43,007 bases of DNA from assembly GCA_016179685.1 (NCBI GenBank), contig JACPCR010000101.1:1-43007 (forward strand), read 5' to 3'. The DNA comes from Planctomycetota bacterium. GTDB lineage: Bacteria; Planctomycetota; PUPC01; JACPCR01. The notes below the pieces were generated by a model. It was not told the DNA's origin. It ran no database searches and was given only the letters and a program-made list of their open reading frames with translations. The translations under genes were made by a program, and so were the position numbers. This document shows positions 24,737 through 33,711 of this stretch, piece after piece. Within the stretch, counting starts at the first letter, position 1. Each line of letters begins with the position of its first letter.

Positions 24737-24753
24737 GCGCGGTTCATCGTTGT

Positions 24754-25131
24754 ATGGCCCGAATCATCAAAACCATCGAGATCGAGGGACAACCAGCGGT
24801 GGCGCTGTTCGACACGGGGGCAACTTACACCTATGTCCGGGCCAGCTTGTTGGCCAAGGCCCCGCGACGAAGAGTCAAGAAGCCTGTCCGTGTGGCCCTT
24901 GGCGGACAAAAGATCGCCATAACCGAAATTTGCTTGATGGACGGAAAGATCGAAGGGTTGAGCTTCTTCGGCGATGCCGTTCCGGTCAAGAACCCTGGGC
25001 CGGCCAATGGGCATGCCCTCGATGCGATCATTGGCGCGCTCACCTTGGAGCGGTGGGAAATCCAGCTCGATCCCAGGAAAGGGACGCTCGACTTGAATGG
25101 CCTGCGCCGCCGGGAATTTACGGAATACTGA
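24754..25131 (+). CDS. Retropepsin-like aspartyl protease
   Basis: A 125-residue protein with the aspartyl-protease signature VALFDTGATYTYV (active Asp20) and a second hydrophobic motif IIGALTLERWEIQLD typical of the retroviral-type monomer half. Such proteins work as homodimers, each giving one Asp. It has no signal peptide or membrane segment, so it would act in the cytoplasm. It lies 17 bases after ahcY and 35 before an amidohydrolase gene, in the same direction, so it is likely in the same transcript. No substrate is known for such single-domain bacterial proteins. The start is ATG 24754, without a strong ribosome-binding site. Confidence 0.8.
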   Translation: MARIIKTIEIEGQPAVALFDTGATYTYVRASLLAKAPRRRVKKPVRVALGGQKIAITEICLMDGKIEGLSFFGDAVPVKNPGPANGHALDAIIGALTLERWEIQLDPRKGTLDLNGLRRREFTEY

Positions 25132-25166
25132 ACAAGGACCCCCGTGCAGGAAGCGCCAGGAAATGC

Positions 25167-25961
25167 ATGTCCACCGATGATCTTCTCGCTATTGACGTCC
25201 ATGGGCACTATGGACACTACCGGCGCGGCCGTAGTGGTCTCGTCGATGAGTTCATGACGGGCGACGGGCAGAGGGTGGCCGAACGCGCCCATCAGGCCCG
25301 CACGCGGCTCACCATCGTCTCACCGCTTCTCGCCTTGCTTCCCCGCGGCCAGGCCGATGCCGCTGCCGGAAATGAGGAGGCCGCTCGCATCGTTCCCCAG
25401 GTCGCCGGCCTCCTCCAGTGGGTCGTCCTCCACCCGTTTCAGCCGAAGACCTTCGAGCAGGCGGAACGGATGCTGGGCGTGCGCGGCTGCGTCGGGATCA
25501 AGATTCACCCGGAGGAGCATCTCTACCCGGTCCGCGAGCAGGGCCGGAAGCTCTTCGAGTTTGCCGCGGGCCGTCGGGCCATCGTCCTCACCCACAGCGG
25601 GGAGGCTCACAGCATGCCCGAGGACCTGGTGGACCTGGCGAACGATTTCCCGGAAATGGCTCTGATCCTCGCCCATCTCGGATGCGGGCACGACGGCGAC
25701 CCGGGCCATCAGGTCCGGGCCATCCAGAAGAGCCGGCACGGCAACGTGTACGTGGACACCTCGAGCGCCCAGAGCATCATGCCGGGCCTGATCGAATGGG
25801 CCGTGAAGGAGATCGGGGCCGACCGTCTTCTCTATGGCACGGACACCCCGCTCTATTTCGCACCGATGCAGCGGGCGAGAATCGACCACGCCCAGCTTGC
25901 GGACGAGGAGAAGCGCCAGATTCTCTGCGGGAACGCGGAACGACTCTTTGGGCTCGCTTGA
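25167..25961 (+). CDS. Amidohydrolase-2 family metal-dependent hydrolase
   Basis: A 264-residue TIM-barrel hydrolase. Metal-ligand motifs: HGH at 12-14, His143 in THSGEAH, His170 in LAHLGCGH and Asp226 in YGTDTPL. This is the amidohydrolase-2 (ACMSD-like) pattern, covering decarboxylases and hydrolases of small ring or acid compounds. The longer open frame upstream reads through the AhcY and protease genes in another frame and is not coding; ATG 25167 has AGGAA four bases upstream. Located between the retropepsin-like gene and an oxidoreductase, it may take part with the latter in breaking down a sugar-type compound; inference from context only. Confidence 0.85.
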   Translation: MSTDDLLAIDVHGHYGHYRRGRSGLVDEFMTGDGQRVAERAHQARTRLTIVSPLLALLPRGQADAAAGNEEAARIVPQVAGLLQWVVLHPFQPKTFEQAERMLGVRGCVGIKIHPEEHLYPVREQGRKLFEFAAGRRAIVLTHSGEAHSMPEDLVDLANDFPEMALILAHLGCGHDGDPGHQVRAIQKSRHGNVYVDTSSAQSIMPGLIEWAVKEIGADRLLYGTDTPLYFAPMQRARIDHAQLADEEKRQILCGNAERLFGLA

Positions 25962-25996
25962 TTTCTTTTCGGACAAGAACTCAGAAAGGAAGAACA

Positions 25997-27013
25997 ATGG
26001 CCAGGAAATCATCCGGGAGGCAGATTCTGACCGGGGTGATCGGCTACGGCGGCTCCTTCAACATGGGGATGCACCATCTCAACTCCATGAAGGCGGCCGC
26101 GGGGCTCGTGCCCTGCGCGATCTGCGACGCGGACCCCGCTCGAGTGGAACAGGCCCGCAAAGATTTCCCCGGCCTCGAACATTATTCGGACGTGGGAGAG
26201 ATGCTCAAGAAGTCGCCGGTCCAGCTCCTGACCGTGATCACGCCGCACAACACCCATGCCGCGCTGGCCATCCAGTGCCTCAAGGCCGGCCGGCACGTCA
26301 TCACGGAAAAGCCCTTCGCCATCTCGGTGAAGGAATGCGATGCCATGATCGCAGCCGCCCGGAAAGGCCGCCGCATGCTCAGCACCTACCATAACCGGCA
26401 TTGGGACCACAACGTCCTGGGACTCACTCGAGCGATCCGCAAGGGCTGCATCGGCGACGTCTTTCGCGTCGAGGCGGCCTCGGCGGGCTACGGCAGGCCG
26501 GGTACCTGGTGGAGAAGCGACAAGAAGATTTCGGGCGGGTTCATGTTCGACTGGGGCGCGCATTTTGTCGAGTGGATGCTTCAGATTGTGGACCAGCCGA
26601 TGACGGACATCTCTGGCTACTTTCAGAAGCGGGTGTGGGATCACGTCACGAATGAAGACGAAGGCATCGCTGTGGTGCGATTCGGGAACGGGGCCGTCGC
26701 GAGGCTCGAGATGAGCAGCATCGCGGCCGCGGGCGCGGAAATGTTCCGCATCCTCGGCACGAAAGGGGCCATCACCGCCAATTGGGAGTCCTTCACCGTG
26801 CACCGCGTGGGCCGTTCCGGCAAAGTCGTTCCCAAAGTCTGCAAGTACCCGAAAGGGGAGCACCACAAGTTCTATGCGAACATCCGGGACCATCTGCTGG
26901 AGGGCGTGCCGTTGATCATCACGCCCGAATGGGCGCGGCGCGTGATCCAGGTGCTCGACTATGCCGGCATCTCCCACCAGAAGGGCCGCAGCATCGCGGT
27001 GCGGTATCCTTAA
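25997..27013 (+). CDS. Gfo/Idh/MocA family NAD(P)-dependent oxidoreductase
   Basis: A 338-residue oxidoreductase. The nucleotide-binding loop is GVIGYGGS at 13-20, and the family motif EKP lies at 104-106 (HVITEKPFA); the second domain begins around the HNRHWDHN segment. It is expected to oxidise or reduce a sugar or polyol, as for glucose-fructose oxidoreductase and inositol dehydrogenase relatives; the exact substrate is unknown. ATG 25997 is preceded by AAAGGAAGA. It is the last gene of the run starting at 20198. A palindromic repeat follows within 60 bases. Confidence 0.92.
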   Translation: MARKSSGRQILTGVIGYGGSFNMGMHHLNSMKAAAGLVPCAICDADPARVEQARKDFPGLEHYSDVGEMLKKSPVQLLTVITPHNTHAALAIQCLKAGRHVITEKPFAISVKECDAMIAAARKGRRMLSTYHNRHWDHNVLGLTRAIRKGCIGDVFRVEAASAGYGRPGTWWRSDKKISGGFMFDWGAHFVEWMLQIVDQPMTDISGYFQKRVWDHVTNEDEGIAVVRFGNGAVARLEMSSIAAAGAEMFRILGTKGAITANWESFTVHRVGRSGKVVPKVCKYPKGEHHKFYANIRDHLLEGVPLIITPEWARRVIQVLDYAGISHQKGRSIAVRYP

Positions 27014-27068
27014 TGAAATCCATTGAGGTTTACGCGGCCAAATCGGCCCTGCCTGCGCCTCGGACCGC

Positions 27069-27113
27069 GCGCCTGCCTCTGCGTCCGGCACGCACGCAGA
27101 CGGGGCAGGCAGG
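27069..27113. repeat. Palindromic repeat, second copy of the element at 3140
   Basis: About 45 bases match the copy at 3140-3190 with roughly 90% identity, except for a short deletion in the right arm. Arms GCCTGCCT and AGGCAGGC pair. It lies between the convergent oxidoreductase and TPR genes. Confidence 0.8.
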
Positions 27114-27211
27114 CTGGAGAAGGTCGGGTTACCAGGTCCCATTTCCCGGACCTGTCCTCCCGCAGGGAGCCGGTTGCGGCGTGCGAAGGTTTCTCACTCA
27201 GCTCTCTTCGC

Positions 27212-29551
27212 TCACTCACGCTCCGGAGTGATGGGCCGCTCCCGATGTGGCCTGCCCGCGCGGTAGCCTTCGAGCCGCTCGCGGATGGATTCCACCAAGA
27301 CCGCCTGCCCGGCGGCTGCGGCCTTTTCCTGGGCTTCTGCCGCCCAGCGCTCCGCTTCGGCAAAATCTCCGGCCTCCGCCCAGGCTGCGGCCATGACGTC
27401 GAGCGCCCGGGCGGACCCCTCTCTGGCGATTTCGAGGACCCGCCGGGCGAGCGCCAGCGCCTCCTGCCCGTCGCGCTGCTCCGCCTGCGGATGCGTCGCC
27501 CGCAGCCAGGCCAGATCGAGAGCCGGCGCTGGCCAATCCGGCTTGAGCCGCATGGACTCCCGGTAGGCGGCTGCGGCCTCGTTCGCTTCGCCTGTTCGTA
27601 AGCGCGCCTGTGCGAGTTGGTAGAAGGCTTCTGCATGTCCCGGATCGGCCTGGACAACGCGGCTGAACTGTTCCGCCGCCTCGGTCCATCGTCGCTCCCG
27701 AGACAGCACGATGCCCAGGTTGTAGCGGGCGCCCGAGTAGCCGGGCTGGAGGCGCAGGGCTTCCCGGAGGTGTTCGACCGCCTCGGCCAGTCGGCCGCGG
27801 CGCGCGAGGAGATTCCCCAGGTTGTTGTGGGCGGCAGCATGGTCCGATCGGGCTTCGAGGCACGCCCGGAAATGCCATTCGGCCTCCTCGAGGCGACCTT
27901 TTCCGGCGAGCAGGAGGCCCAGATTGAAATGGGCGGCGGCATGCCCCGGCTGCAAACGGACAGCCTCGGCCAGGCACGCGGAGGCGGCGTCGAGGTCCCC
28001 TCCCTTCATCTCGAGGCTGCCCAGGTTGTTGAAGGCTTCCGCGTTGTGCGGGGACAGGCGCACGGCCTGGCGCAGGTGTTCCCGGGCCTCGGTGGGACGG
28101 TCCCGGCCAGCGAGAAGGACGCCCAGATTGTTGTGCGCTTCCGCGTCATCCGGGTCGATCTCCAGGGCGCGGGCAAGATGGGATTCCGCGTGTTCGTACT
28201 TGCCCATCTCGGCCAGCGCGGCGCCCAGGTTCACGTGAGCCAGCGCGTTCCGCTCGTTCAGCCTCAGGGCGTGCCGGAAGAGGGTGACGGAGTTGCGCCA
28301 GTGCCGAATCTGCGCCGAGGTGCCGGCCGCGAGAGCCGCGAGGACCAGGCCGGCCGCCAGGCCAAGCAGCAGGCGACGCCGCGGCCACGAGGCCGGAACA
28401 AGGCCCGGAGCACACCAGCCCATGATGACGAACAAACCGATCTGCGGAAGATAAGTGTAGCGGTCCGCCATGGCCTGGGCACCCGCCTGCACGAGGCCGA
28501 TGACCGGAAGAAGCGTCACGAGATACCAGAGCCATCCGGCGGCGAGCGCCGGGCGGCGCGGGGCTTGCCAGAGGGCGACGGCCGTAGCGGCGGCCAGGAG
28601 GAGGGCGCAGCCGGAGACCTGCCAGGCGGGCCGTGGCAGATCGGGCAGGGGGTAGAACACGGAGAGATCCGCAGGCCAGAAGGTCTTGCCGAGGTAGGCC
28701 AGATAGGCGCAGGCGGCGTTGCCGAGGCGCTCCCTGAGCGGGAGGGCGTGCAGGCCCGTCACGGCCCCGCCCCGCTGCTGGGCCACGAAGGTGACGGCGG
28801 CGGACGCGGCCGCGAGGACGAACAGGGGGGTCTTTTCGAGCGCGAGCCGCTCGAAGGACGCGGCGGCGGCGGCCGTGCGGGGGCCCGACGCCGGGGCGTG
28901 CCGGTCATCGCGGGGCAGCCCGGTCGTGGGCTGGCATCGCCCGAGAGGCCACACGTCGAGAACCAGGAACAGGAATGGCCACGTGACGAGCATGGGCTTG
29001 GCCATGAGGCCGAGGGCAAGAAGAAGCGCGACGAGAACGTAACGTCCCACGCCGGGCCGGCGCGCATACCGCTCGTAGGCCAGGAGCGCCAGCAGGCCGA
29101 AGAGGCCGCTGAGAACGTCCTTGCGCTCGGACACCCAGGCCACGGACTCGACGCGGAGCGGGTGCAAGGCGAAGAGCAGCGCGGCGAACACGCTGGCCGC
29201 GTTCGAGCCGGTCATCCGGGCTAGGACAAGAAACAGGAGCACCGCGTTCAGGCCATGAAGCGCCACGCTGGTCAGATGATGCCCGCTCGGATCGGGTCCG
29301 AAAACCTGCACATCGAGCATGTGGGAGAGCCAGGTGAGCGGATGCCAATTCGAGGCATGGAAGGTGGTGAAGGCCCAGAGGACGCCTTGGCGGGTGAGGC
29401 CCGCGTTCACGGGCGCGTTCTCCGTGATGTACTTCGGATCGTCGAAGTTGATGAAGTCGTGCTGCACGGCGGGCAGGAAGGCGGACAGGGCGATCAGAAG
29501 AACAGCGGCGGCGAGAAGGATCGTCTGCCGAGTGGACCGGCTGGTGCTCAT
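27212..29551 (-). CDS. Polytopic membrane protein with C-terminal TPR repeats (TMTC-like)
   Basis: A 779-residue protein. The N-terminal half has about ten transmembrane segments and the GT-C-like features HDFINFDDPKYI and TFHASNWHPLTWLSHMLD near residues 30-75, followed by SVAWVSERKDVLSGLF. The C-terminal half (from about residue 430) carries eight or nine tetratricopeptide repeats, recognisable by repeating NLG.LLA...AVE..R.AL.L.P patterns. Such proteins resemble the TMTC family of O-mannosyltransferases and many bacterial homologues of unknown acceptor. It is in the inner membrane. The start is ATG 29551, overlapping the stop of the sialidase-like gene by four bases, so the two are coupled. 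The upstream open frame is antisense shadow. Confidence 0.85.
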   Translation of the reverse strand: MSTSRSTRQTILLAAAVLLIALSAFLPAVQHDFINFDDPKYITENAPVNAGLTRQGVLWAFTTFHASNWHPLTWLSHMLDVQVFGPDPSGHHLTSVALHGLNAVLLFLVLARMTGSNAASVFAALLFALHPLRVESVAWVSERKDVLSGLFGLLALLAYERYARRPGVGRYVLVALLLALGLMAKPMLVTWPFLFLVLDVWPLGRCQPTTGLPRDDRHAPASGPRTAAAAASFERLALEKTPLFVLAAASAAVTFVAQQRGGAVTGLHALPLRERLGNAACAYLAYLGKTFWPADLSVFYPLPDLPRPAWQVSGCALLLAAATAVALWQAPRRPALAAGWLWYLVTLLPVIGLVQAGAQAMADRYTYLPQIGLFVIMGWCAPGLVPASWPRRRLLLGLAAGLVLAALAAGTSAQIRHWRNSVTLFRHALRLNERNALAHVNLGAALAEMGKYEHAESHLARALEIDPDDAEAHNNLGVLLAGRDRPTEAREHLRQAVRLSPHNAEAFNNLGSLEMKGGDLDAASACLAEAVRLQPGHAAAHFNLGLLLAGKGRLEEAEWHFRACLEARSDHAAAHNNLGNLLARRGRLAEAVEHLREALRLQPGYSGARYNLGIVLSRERRWTEAAEQFSRVVQADPGHAEAFYQLAQARLRTGEANEAAAAYRESMRLKPDWPAPALDLAWLRATHPQAEQRDGQEALALARRVLEIAREGSARALDVMAAAWAEAGDFAEAERWAAEAQEKAAAAGQAVLVESIRERLEGYRAGRPHRERPITPERE

Positions 29552-32322
29552 GGGCGTGCGGGCGCGACCTCGAGCCCGCAGAATCCGGACCAGCGCCGGG
29601 CCCCGCAGTGGGCGAGATGCAGCCACGAGAGGAGAGCGGAAAGCTCCGCGCCGTCTCCGTGCGCGTGGCGTTCCGCAGAGGAGAGATTCGCCTCGAGAAC
29701 GAGGGTGTGCCGGCCCGGACCGAGGCCGCTGGCAACGATCGTGCGGGCCGCGGCGTGGTGCGGCAGCGCATGGTAGCAGCTCACGTCCGACGCCGGTCGG
29801 CCGTCGATCCGGACACCGAGTCGGCCGCCGTGCCGGAGCAAGGGGTGCACCAGCGCAGCGGCCGTCCCCTCGAAGCTCAACTCCGCCTGGGCGTCCGCAT
29901 CCCCCGTCCACCGCACCTCCTCACCCAGCCCGCGCCAGTCGCCCGTGAGCCGGAAGCGGCTGGCCGGAACGAAGCTCCACGGGCCTTCCCCGAGGCGGCG
30001 GAAACGAAGCTCGCGAACACGAACCTGATTCAGGCGCTTCTGAGTGGAAGGGTCGTAGGCTCCCAGGCGGTCGTAGGAGGCCCAGACGCGGTCTGGCTCG
30101 ACCTCGGCGAGGGAGCCGTAGCCCGTCGACGGGCCGTACCAGATGTTCTCGGACTGAAGGGGCTGTTCCCGCGAGTCGAACAGGGGCATGGGCGGACTCC
30201 AATGACGCCCGCCGTCCGCAGTCCAGTGGACGACCGTCTCGGGCCGCCCAGTGAGCAGGAGGATGAGTCCATTCCGGAGGCGGAGGAGGCGCGGGAAGAC
30301 GGCCCCGAAGGGACACAGTTCGAGGGCGGACCAGGTGAGGCCCCCGTCGAGGGACCGCATCTGGATACAGGGCGTCTGGTGGCCGCGGATGCGGCCGACC
30401 AGGAGAAGCTCCGGGCCCACGCTCCCTGCCGCGCCTCCGGCCGGTGCGGTCTCCACGATCTCGTTCTCCTCGCAGAAGTCGCCGAAGGGCGGCCGGCGTC
30501 CCTCCGTGACCAGGGAAAGAAGATGGAAGGAACGGCCGGAGTCACGGCTCTCCGCCAGATAGAGATGGGTCGATCCCCGAGTGGGCCCGAAAAGCGCCTC
30601 GTGCAGACTGCCCGCCCGGTCCGAGACGCCCTGAAGCCGGATGCTGCCCAGGAGAAGGACCCGGCCCAGGCTGTCCGTGGTCACCTGGGCGAGGGTGATG
30701 TTCTCGTGCTCGGGCACGTCCAGCTCGGCCTCGAAGGGCTGCCATTGCCGGCCGTCCGAGGAGACCACGAAGCGGGACCACAGACGCCTGGCGGACGCGG
30801 AGGCGTCATCGGCCGGAACGAGAGCCGAGGCGAGCCAGCGGCCGTCGGGCAGCCGGATGGGCTGCCTCCGCACGATAGCGCTGCCGGCCGGTTGTTCCTC
30901 CCACGGGTCTTCGAGCCGTGCCCTTCGGAAGTGGCGGCGATCGTCCCGCGGCCAGTACCGAGGCGCCTCGAGGCCGTAGTCGGGTCCCGAGGCGCAGAAC
31001 AGCTCGACGGACCCGTCCGGCATGCGGGCGAGCTTGTTGGGAAACCAGCAGTAGAAATCGGACTCGGCGACCCGGACGTCGGGGCCGGTCTCGACCCGTA
31101 CCCTTTCGGCAGGGAGGGATTCGAGGCGGCTTCGGCCGGCGAGGTGGAGCGCGGCTGCCTCATCGTCATCGAGGGCGACCGGAAGGAGCTGGACCGCCGC
31201 GAGGAGGCCGTCCAGCCGGGCTGGCATGTCCGCCTGGCCCTGGAGGCCCGGCTGCCGCGAGGGGCAGCCGAGGAAGAGCCGCGATGGCGTACGGGAGGGT
31301 TCGAATCGGAGCGCCGGCGGTGAGCGCCGGCGTGCATAGCATTCGCCATCGACGTAGAGGCGGACCTCGCCGGAGGCATCCCAGGTCAAGACGGCGTGAT
31401 GCCAGCGTCCGGGCTCGAACCGCATCATGGCCCGCCAGTCGCCAGAGAGATACATCCAGGCCTGGCTGCCGCCGGCCGCGGCGATGAGACGGCCGTTGTT
31501 GAAGAGGCAGCCCAGGGCCTCTTCTCCGGAATCGAACAGGACGTGCGGGAAATCGCTGGCAGGCCAGTCCGGCTGAAACCACGCTGCCAGGCTGCCCGAG
31601 GGGCCCACGTCGCCGGGCCGCAGCTCGGCCCAGAGCGTGTCCGGCCCGCAAGTCGTACCGCCCGGAGTCCAGCGTCCCCACAGGCCGGTGCGCATCGGCT
31701 CGCCGACCTGCCAGACCGCGTAAGTTCTGGGATCGTACTGGAGGCCATCGAGGTGGACGATTCCGGGTCCGAAGGCGACGAGCCGCGCTCGGGCACGATC
31801 GGTGTCCATGGCGCGGACCGTGGCGGCGAGGCGCTGCCACGAAGCAGCGTCCGCAGCGACGAAGCCGGGCGTGGCTTCGGTGGATCGGTCGCTCCTGCCA
31901 GCCATCTCCACGTTGAGCGCCACGGTCGTCCGCGTCCGCAGCAGAAGGCAGAGGGCGACAAAGATGCCGCTTCCGCGGCCGTTGAGATATTCAGCGGGAT
32001 TCACCTCGGGAAGTTCGATCTCGAGAAAGTCGCCCCGGCATCGGGGACGCCAGACGATGATGCCCGGGCCGGACCAGCCTGGGCCGTCCTCGAGGGAGAG
32101 CGGCGCTCGGGTGGAGAGACCTTCGAGGGAGTTGCCCTGCGAAAGAGCGCGGCCGAGCAGGTTGCGGCATCCCGAGTGGATGGCCGCGGCCGGCCCCAGG
32201 GGCGATTCCACCATTTCGGGCCTGACAGGACCTAAGGGCCTGTCCGCGAGGAGGGCGATGGAGGAAGGGAAAGGCTGTCCGCTGGCCATGGAGAAAGGAA
32301 AGTATACCTCCAGCGATGGCAT
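29548..32322 (-). CDS. LamG-domain protein with sialidase (BNR) repeat fold
   Basis: A 924-residue protein. Residues about 225-400 look like a LamG/concanavalin-like domain (GSLAAWFQPDW, GRWHHAVLTWDASGEVRLYVDG). The following part, about 430-790, has sialidase Asp-box motifs: SRDSGRSFH, SLDGGLTWS and TADGGRHWS, consistent with a six-bladed propeller. The C-terminal 130 residues form a beta-rich carbohydrate-binding-like region. No clear signal peptide is seen from ATG 32322 or ATG 32289, which is odd for such a domain set; either the start is misread or export is by another route. It probably binds or cuts surface glycans. Overlaps the TPR gene by ATGA. Confidence 0.78.
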   Translation of the reverse strand: MPSLEVYFPFSMASGQPFPSSIALLADRPLGPVRPEMVESPLGPAAAIHSGCRNLLGRALSQGNSLEGLSTRAPLSLEDGPGWSGPGIIVWRPRCRGDFLEIELPEVNPAEYLNGRGSGIFVALCLLLRTRTTVALNVEMAGRSDRSTEATPGFVAADAASWQRLAATVRAMDTDRARARLVAFGPGIVHLDGLQYDPRTYAVWQVGEPMRTGLWGRWTPGGTTCGPDTLWAELRPGDVGPSGSLAAWFQPDWPASDFPHVLFDSGEEALGCLFNNGRLIAAAGGSQAWMYLSGDWRAMMRFEPGRWHHAVLTWDASGEVRLYVDGECYARRRSPPALRFEPSRTPSRLFLGCPSRQPGLQGQADMPARLDGLLAAVQLLPVALDDDEAAALHLAGRSRLESLPAERVRVETGPDVRVAESDFYCWFPNKLARMPDGSVELFCASGPDYGLEAPRYWPRDDRRHFRRARLEDPWEEQPAGSAIVRRQPIRLPDGRWLASALVPADDASASARRLWSRFVVSSDGRQWQPFEAELDVPEHENITLAQVTTDSLGRVLLLGSIRLQGVSDRAGSLHEALFGPTRGSTHLYLAESRDSGRSFHLLSLVTEGRRPPFGDFCEENEIVETAPAGGAAGSVGPELLLVGRIRGHQTPCIQMRSLDGGLTWSALELCPFGAVFPRLLRLRNGLILLLTGRPETVVHWTADGGRHWSPPMPLFDSREQPLQSENIWYGPSTGYGSLAEVEPDRVWASYDRLGAYDPSTQKRLNQVRVRELRFRRLGEGPWSFVPASRFRLTGDWRGLGEEVRWTGDADAQAELSFEGTAAALVHPLLRHGGRLGVRIDGRPASDVSCYHALPHHAAARTIVASGLGPGRHTLVLEANLSSAERHAHGDGAELSALLSWLHLAHCGARRWSGFCGLEVAPARP

Positions 32323-32376
32323 GGAGAAAGACCGGGCCTGCGCGTTCAGGCAGCATACGGCCCGCTTCCCGCCCCC

Positions 32377-33426
32377 TCACGATTCGCTTTGAACCGCGCG
32401 GGCGAAATCGCCGGCGGAATCCAGCATGGGGCAAGGCTTCTTCTCCACCAGTTTCAGGATCGAGCGTTCGTCCTTGAAACCGACACCCGTGACGAGGCAG
32501 ACGATGGCGGCGTCGGCCTGAACCTCGCCGGAGGCGCGGGCGGCGAGGGCGCCGGCGAGAGCCGTGGCGCCTGCGGGCTCGCTGAAGATGCCCTCCTCAA
32601 GGGCCAGGCGCGCCTGGGCCTCGGCGACTGCGGCATCGCTGACGAGATGGCCGTTGCCGCGGGTGGCTCGACAAGCCCGGACCGCGGCGTCACCATCAAT
32701 GACGGTGGCCACCTGCAGGCCGCTGACGCTCGTGGTGCACGTCACCGCCTGAGCGCGGTCGAGGCCGCGGCGGAGCGGCCCGGCAATGGTGTTGTTGCCT
32801 TCGGGCTGCACGCATTCGACGCGGGGAAGCCGCGCCGCCCGGCCTTGTCCAACGGCCTCCTGGAAGCCCTCGGCCACCGACACGGCGAGGCCGCCTCCGC
32901 CCGCCGGACAGAAAACATGGTCGATGCCGCTCGGAATCTGCCGGGCCAGCTCGTGCGCGAGGGACCTTACCCCGGCCATGCCCACGGGCGAGTAACGGAA
33001 GGCGCTGATCTGGAGAGACGCGTCGGGCCGGCTGGACTGCTGCTCCTCGAGCACGGCAAGGACCTCCGCGGTCACCGCGGGATCGAGTCCAAAGCCCCGG
33101 ATGCGATAGAGCCGGGCGCCGTAAGCGAGCATCTGCCGGAGCTTCGACTCCGGCGCGGTCTCCACGATGGCGATCGAGCACGCCACACGCCCCGCGGCAC
33201 AGTAGGCGGCCAGGGACGCGCCCGTGTTCCCGCTCGACGTCGCTAGACAGAGCTTCTTCGCCCGGACCAGCATGTCGGAGACCGCAGCAGCAGCAAACCG
33301 ATCCTTGAACGAGCCCGTGGGATTCGCGCTCTCCAGCTTGAAATAGAGACGCGAGAGACCGGCCGAAGGCCCGATCCGGCGGGACCGGACGAGGGGCGTG
33401 TTTCCTTCACCAAGGGTCAGCAGCAT
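32377..33426 (-). CDS. Pyridoxal-phosphate enzyme, threonine synthase-like
   Basis: A 349-residue fold-type II PLP enzyme. The PLP-binding Lys41 is in NPTGSFKDRF, with SSGNTGASLAAY for phosphate binding and a glycine-rich PAGGGGLAVSVAEG. This pattern is typical of threonine synthase (ThrC), which converts phosphohomoserine to threonine; threonine dehydratase or a related synthase is possible. It begins GEGNTPLVRS, like bacterial ThrC. Start: ATG 33426; no clear ribosome-binding site. Its neighbours are not amino-acid genes, so the physiological role cannot be set by context. The open frame upstream enters a repeat and is not coding. Confidence 0.85.
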   Translation of the reverse strand: MLLTLGEGNTPLVRSRRIGPSAGLSRLYFKLESANPTGSFKDRFAAAAVSDMLVRAKKLCLATSSGNTGASLAAYCAAGRVACSIAIVETAPESKLRQMLAYGARLYRIRGFGLDPAVTAEVLAVLEEQQSSRPDASLQISAFRYSPVGMAGVRSLAHELARQIPSGIDHVFCPAGGGGLAVSVAEGFQEAVGQGRAARLPRVECVQPEGNNTIAGPLRRGLDRAQAVTCTTSVSGLQVATVIDGDAAVRACRATRGNGHLVSDAAVAEAQARLALEEGIFSEPAGATALAGALAARASGEVQADAAIVCLVTGVGFKDERSILKLVEKKPCPMLDSAGDFARAVQSES

Positions 33427-33540
33427 GGGCGGATCATAGCACTCTTGGACAGATATGTGATTGAGGGATTGAAGGAGTGAATGATGGGGTGGTGGGTCTT
33501 GCCTGGGAAGCAGGTAGCAAGAAGAAGGTAGCAAGAAAAC

Positions 33541-33654
33541 TCAAATCTCACCTCTCGGACGGAACGCTGACGCGTTCCGCTACGGAATTCATACCTCATG
33601 GACTTGACCTGATCGTCCTCCCCGAACTGATGGAGAAGTTACGTTGTTTCTCAG
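33541..33654 (+). repeat. Dispersed repeat, copy B
   Basis: Hairpin GGAACGC/GCGTTCC (33561-33578) followed by GCTAC and the conserved tail (CATGGACTTGACCTGATCG). Very close to copy C at 37855, also similar to copy A at 123. It fills most of the 285-base spacer between the threonine synthase-like gene and the next. Confidence 0.85.
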
Positions 33655-33711
33655 GAGAAATTCGAGTCATGCTGGCGCTGATCCCTCGATCCCTTGTATC
33701 ACTGACCCTCT

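Noticed and set aside
33541..33654. Small conserved peptide in the dispersed repeat
   Set aside because: The reading frame is open in all copies on one strand, but changes do not favour third codon positions and there is no ribosome-binding site; kept as a non-coding repeat.
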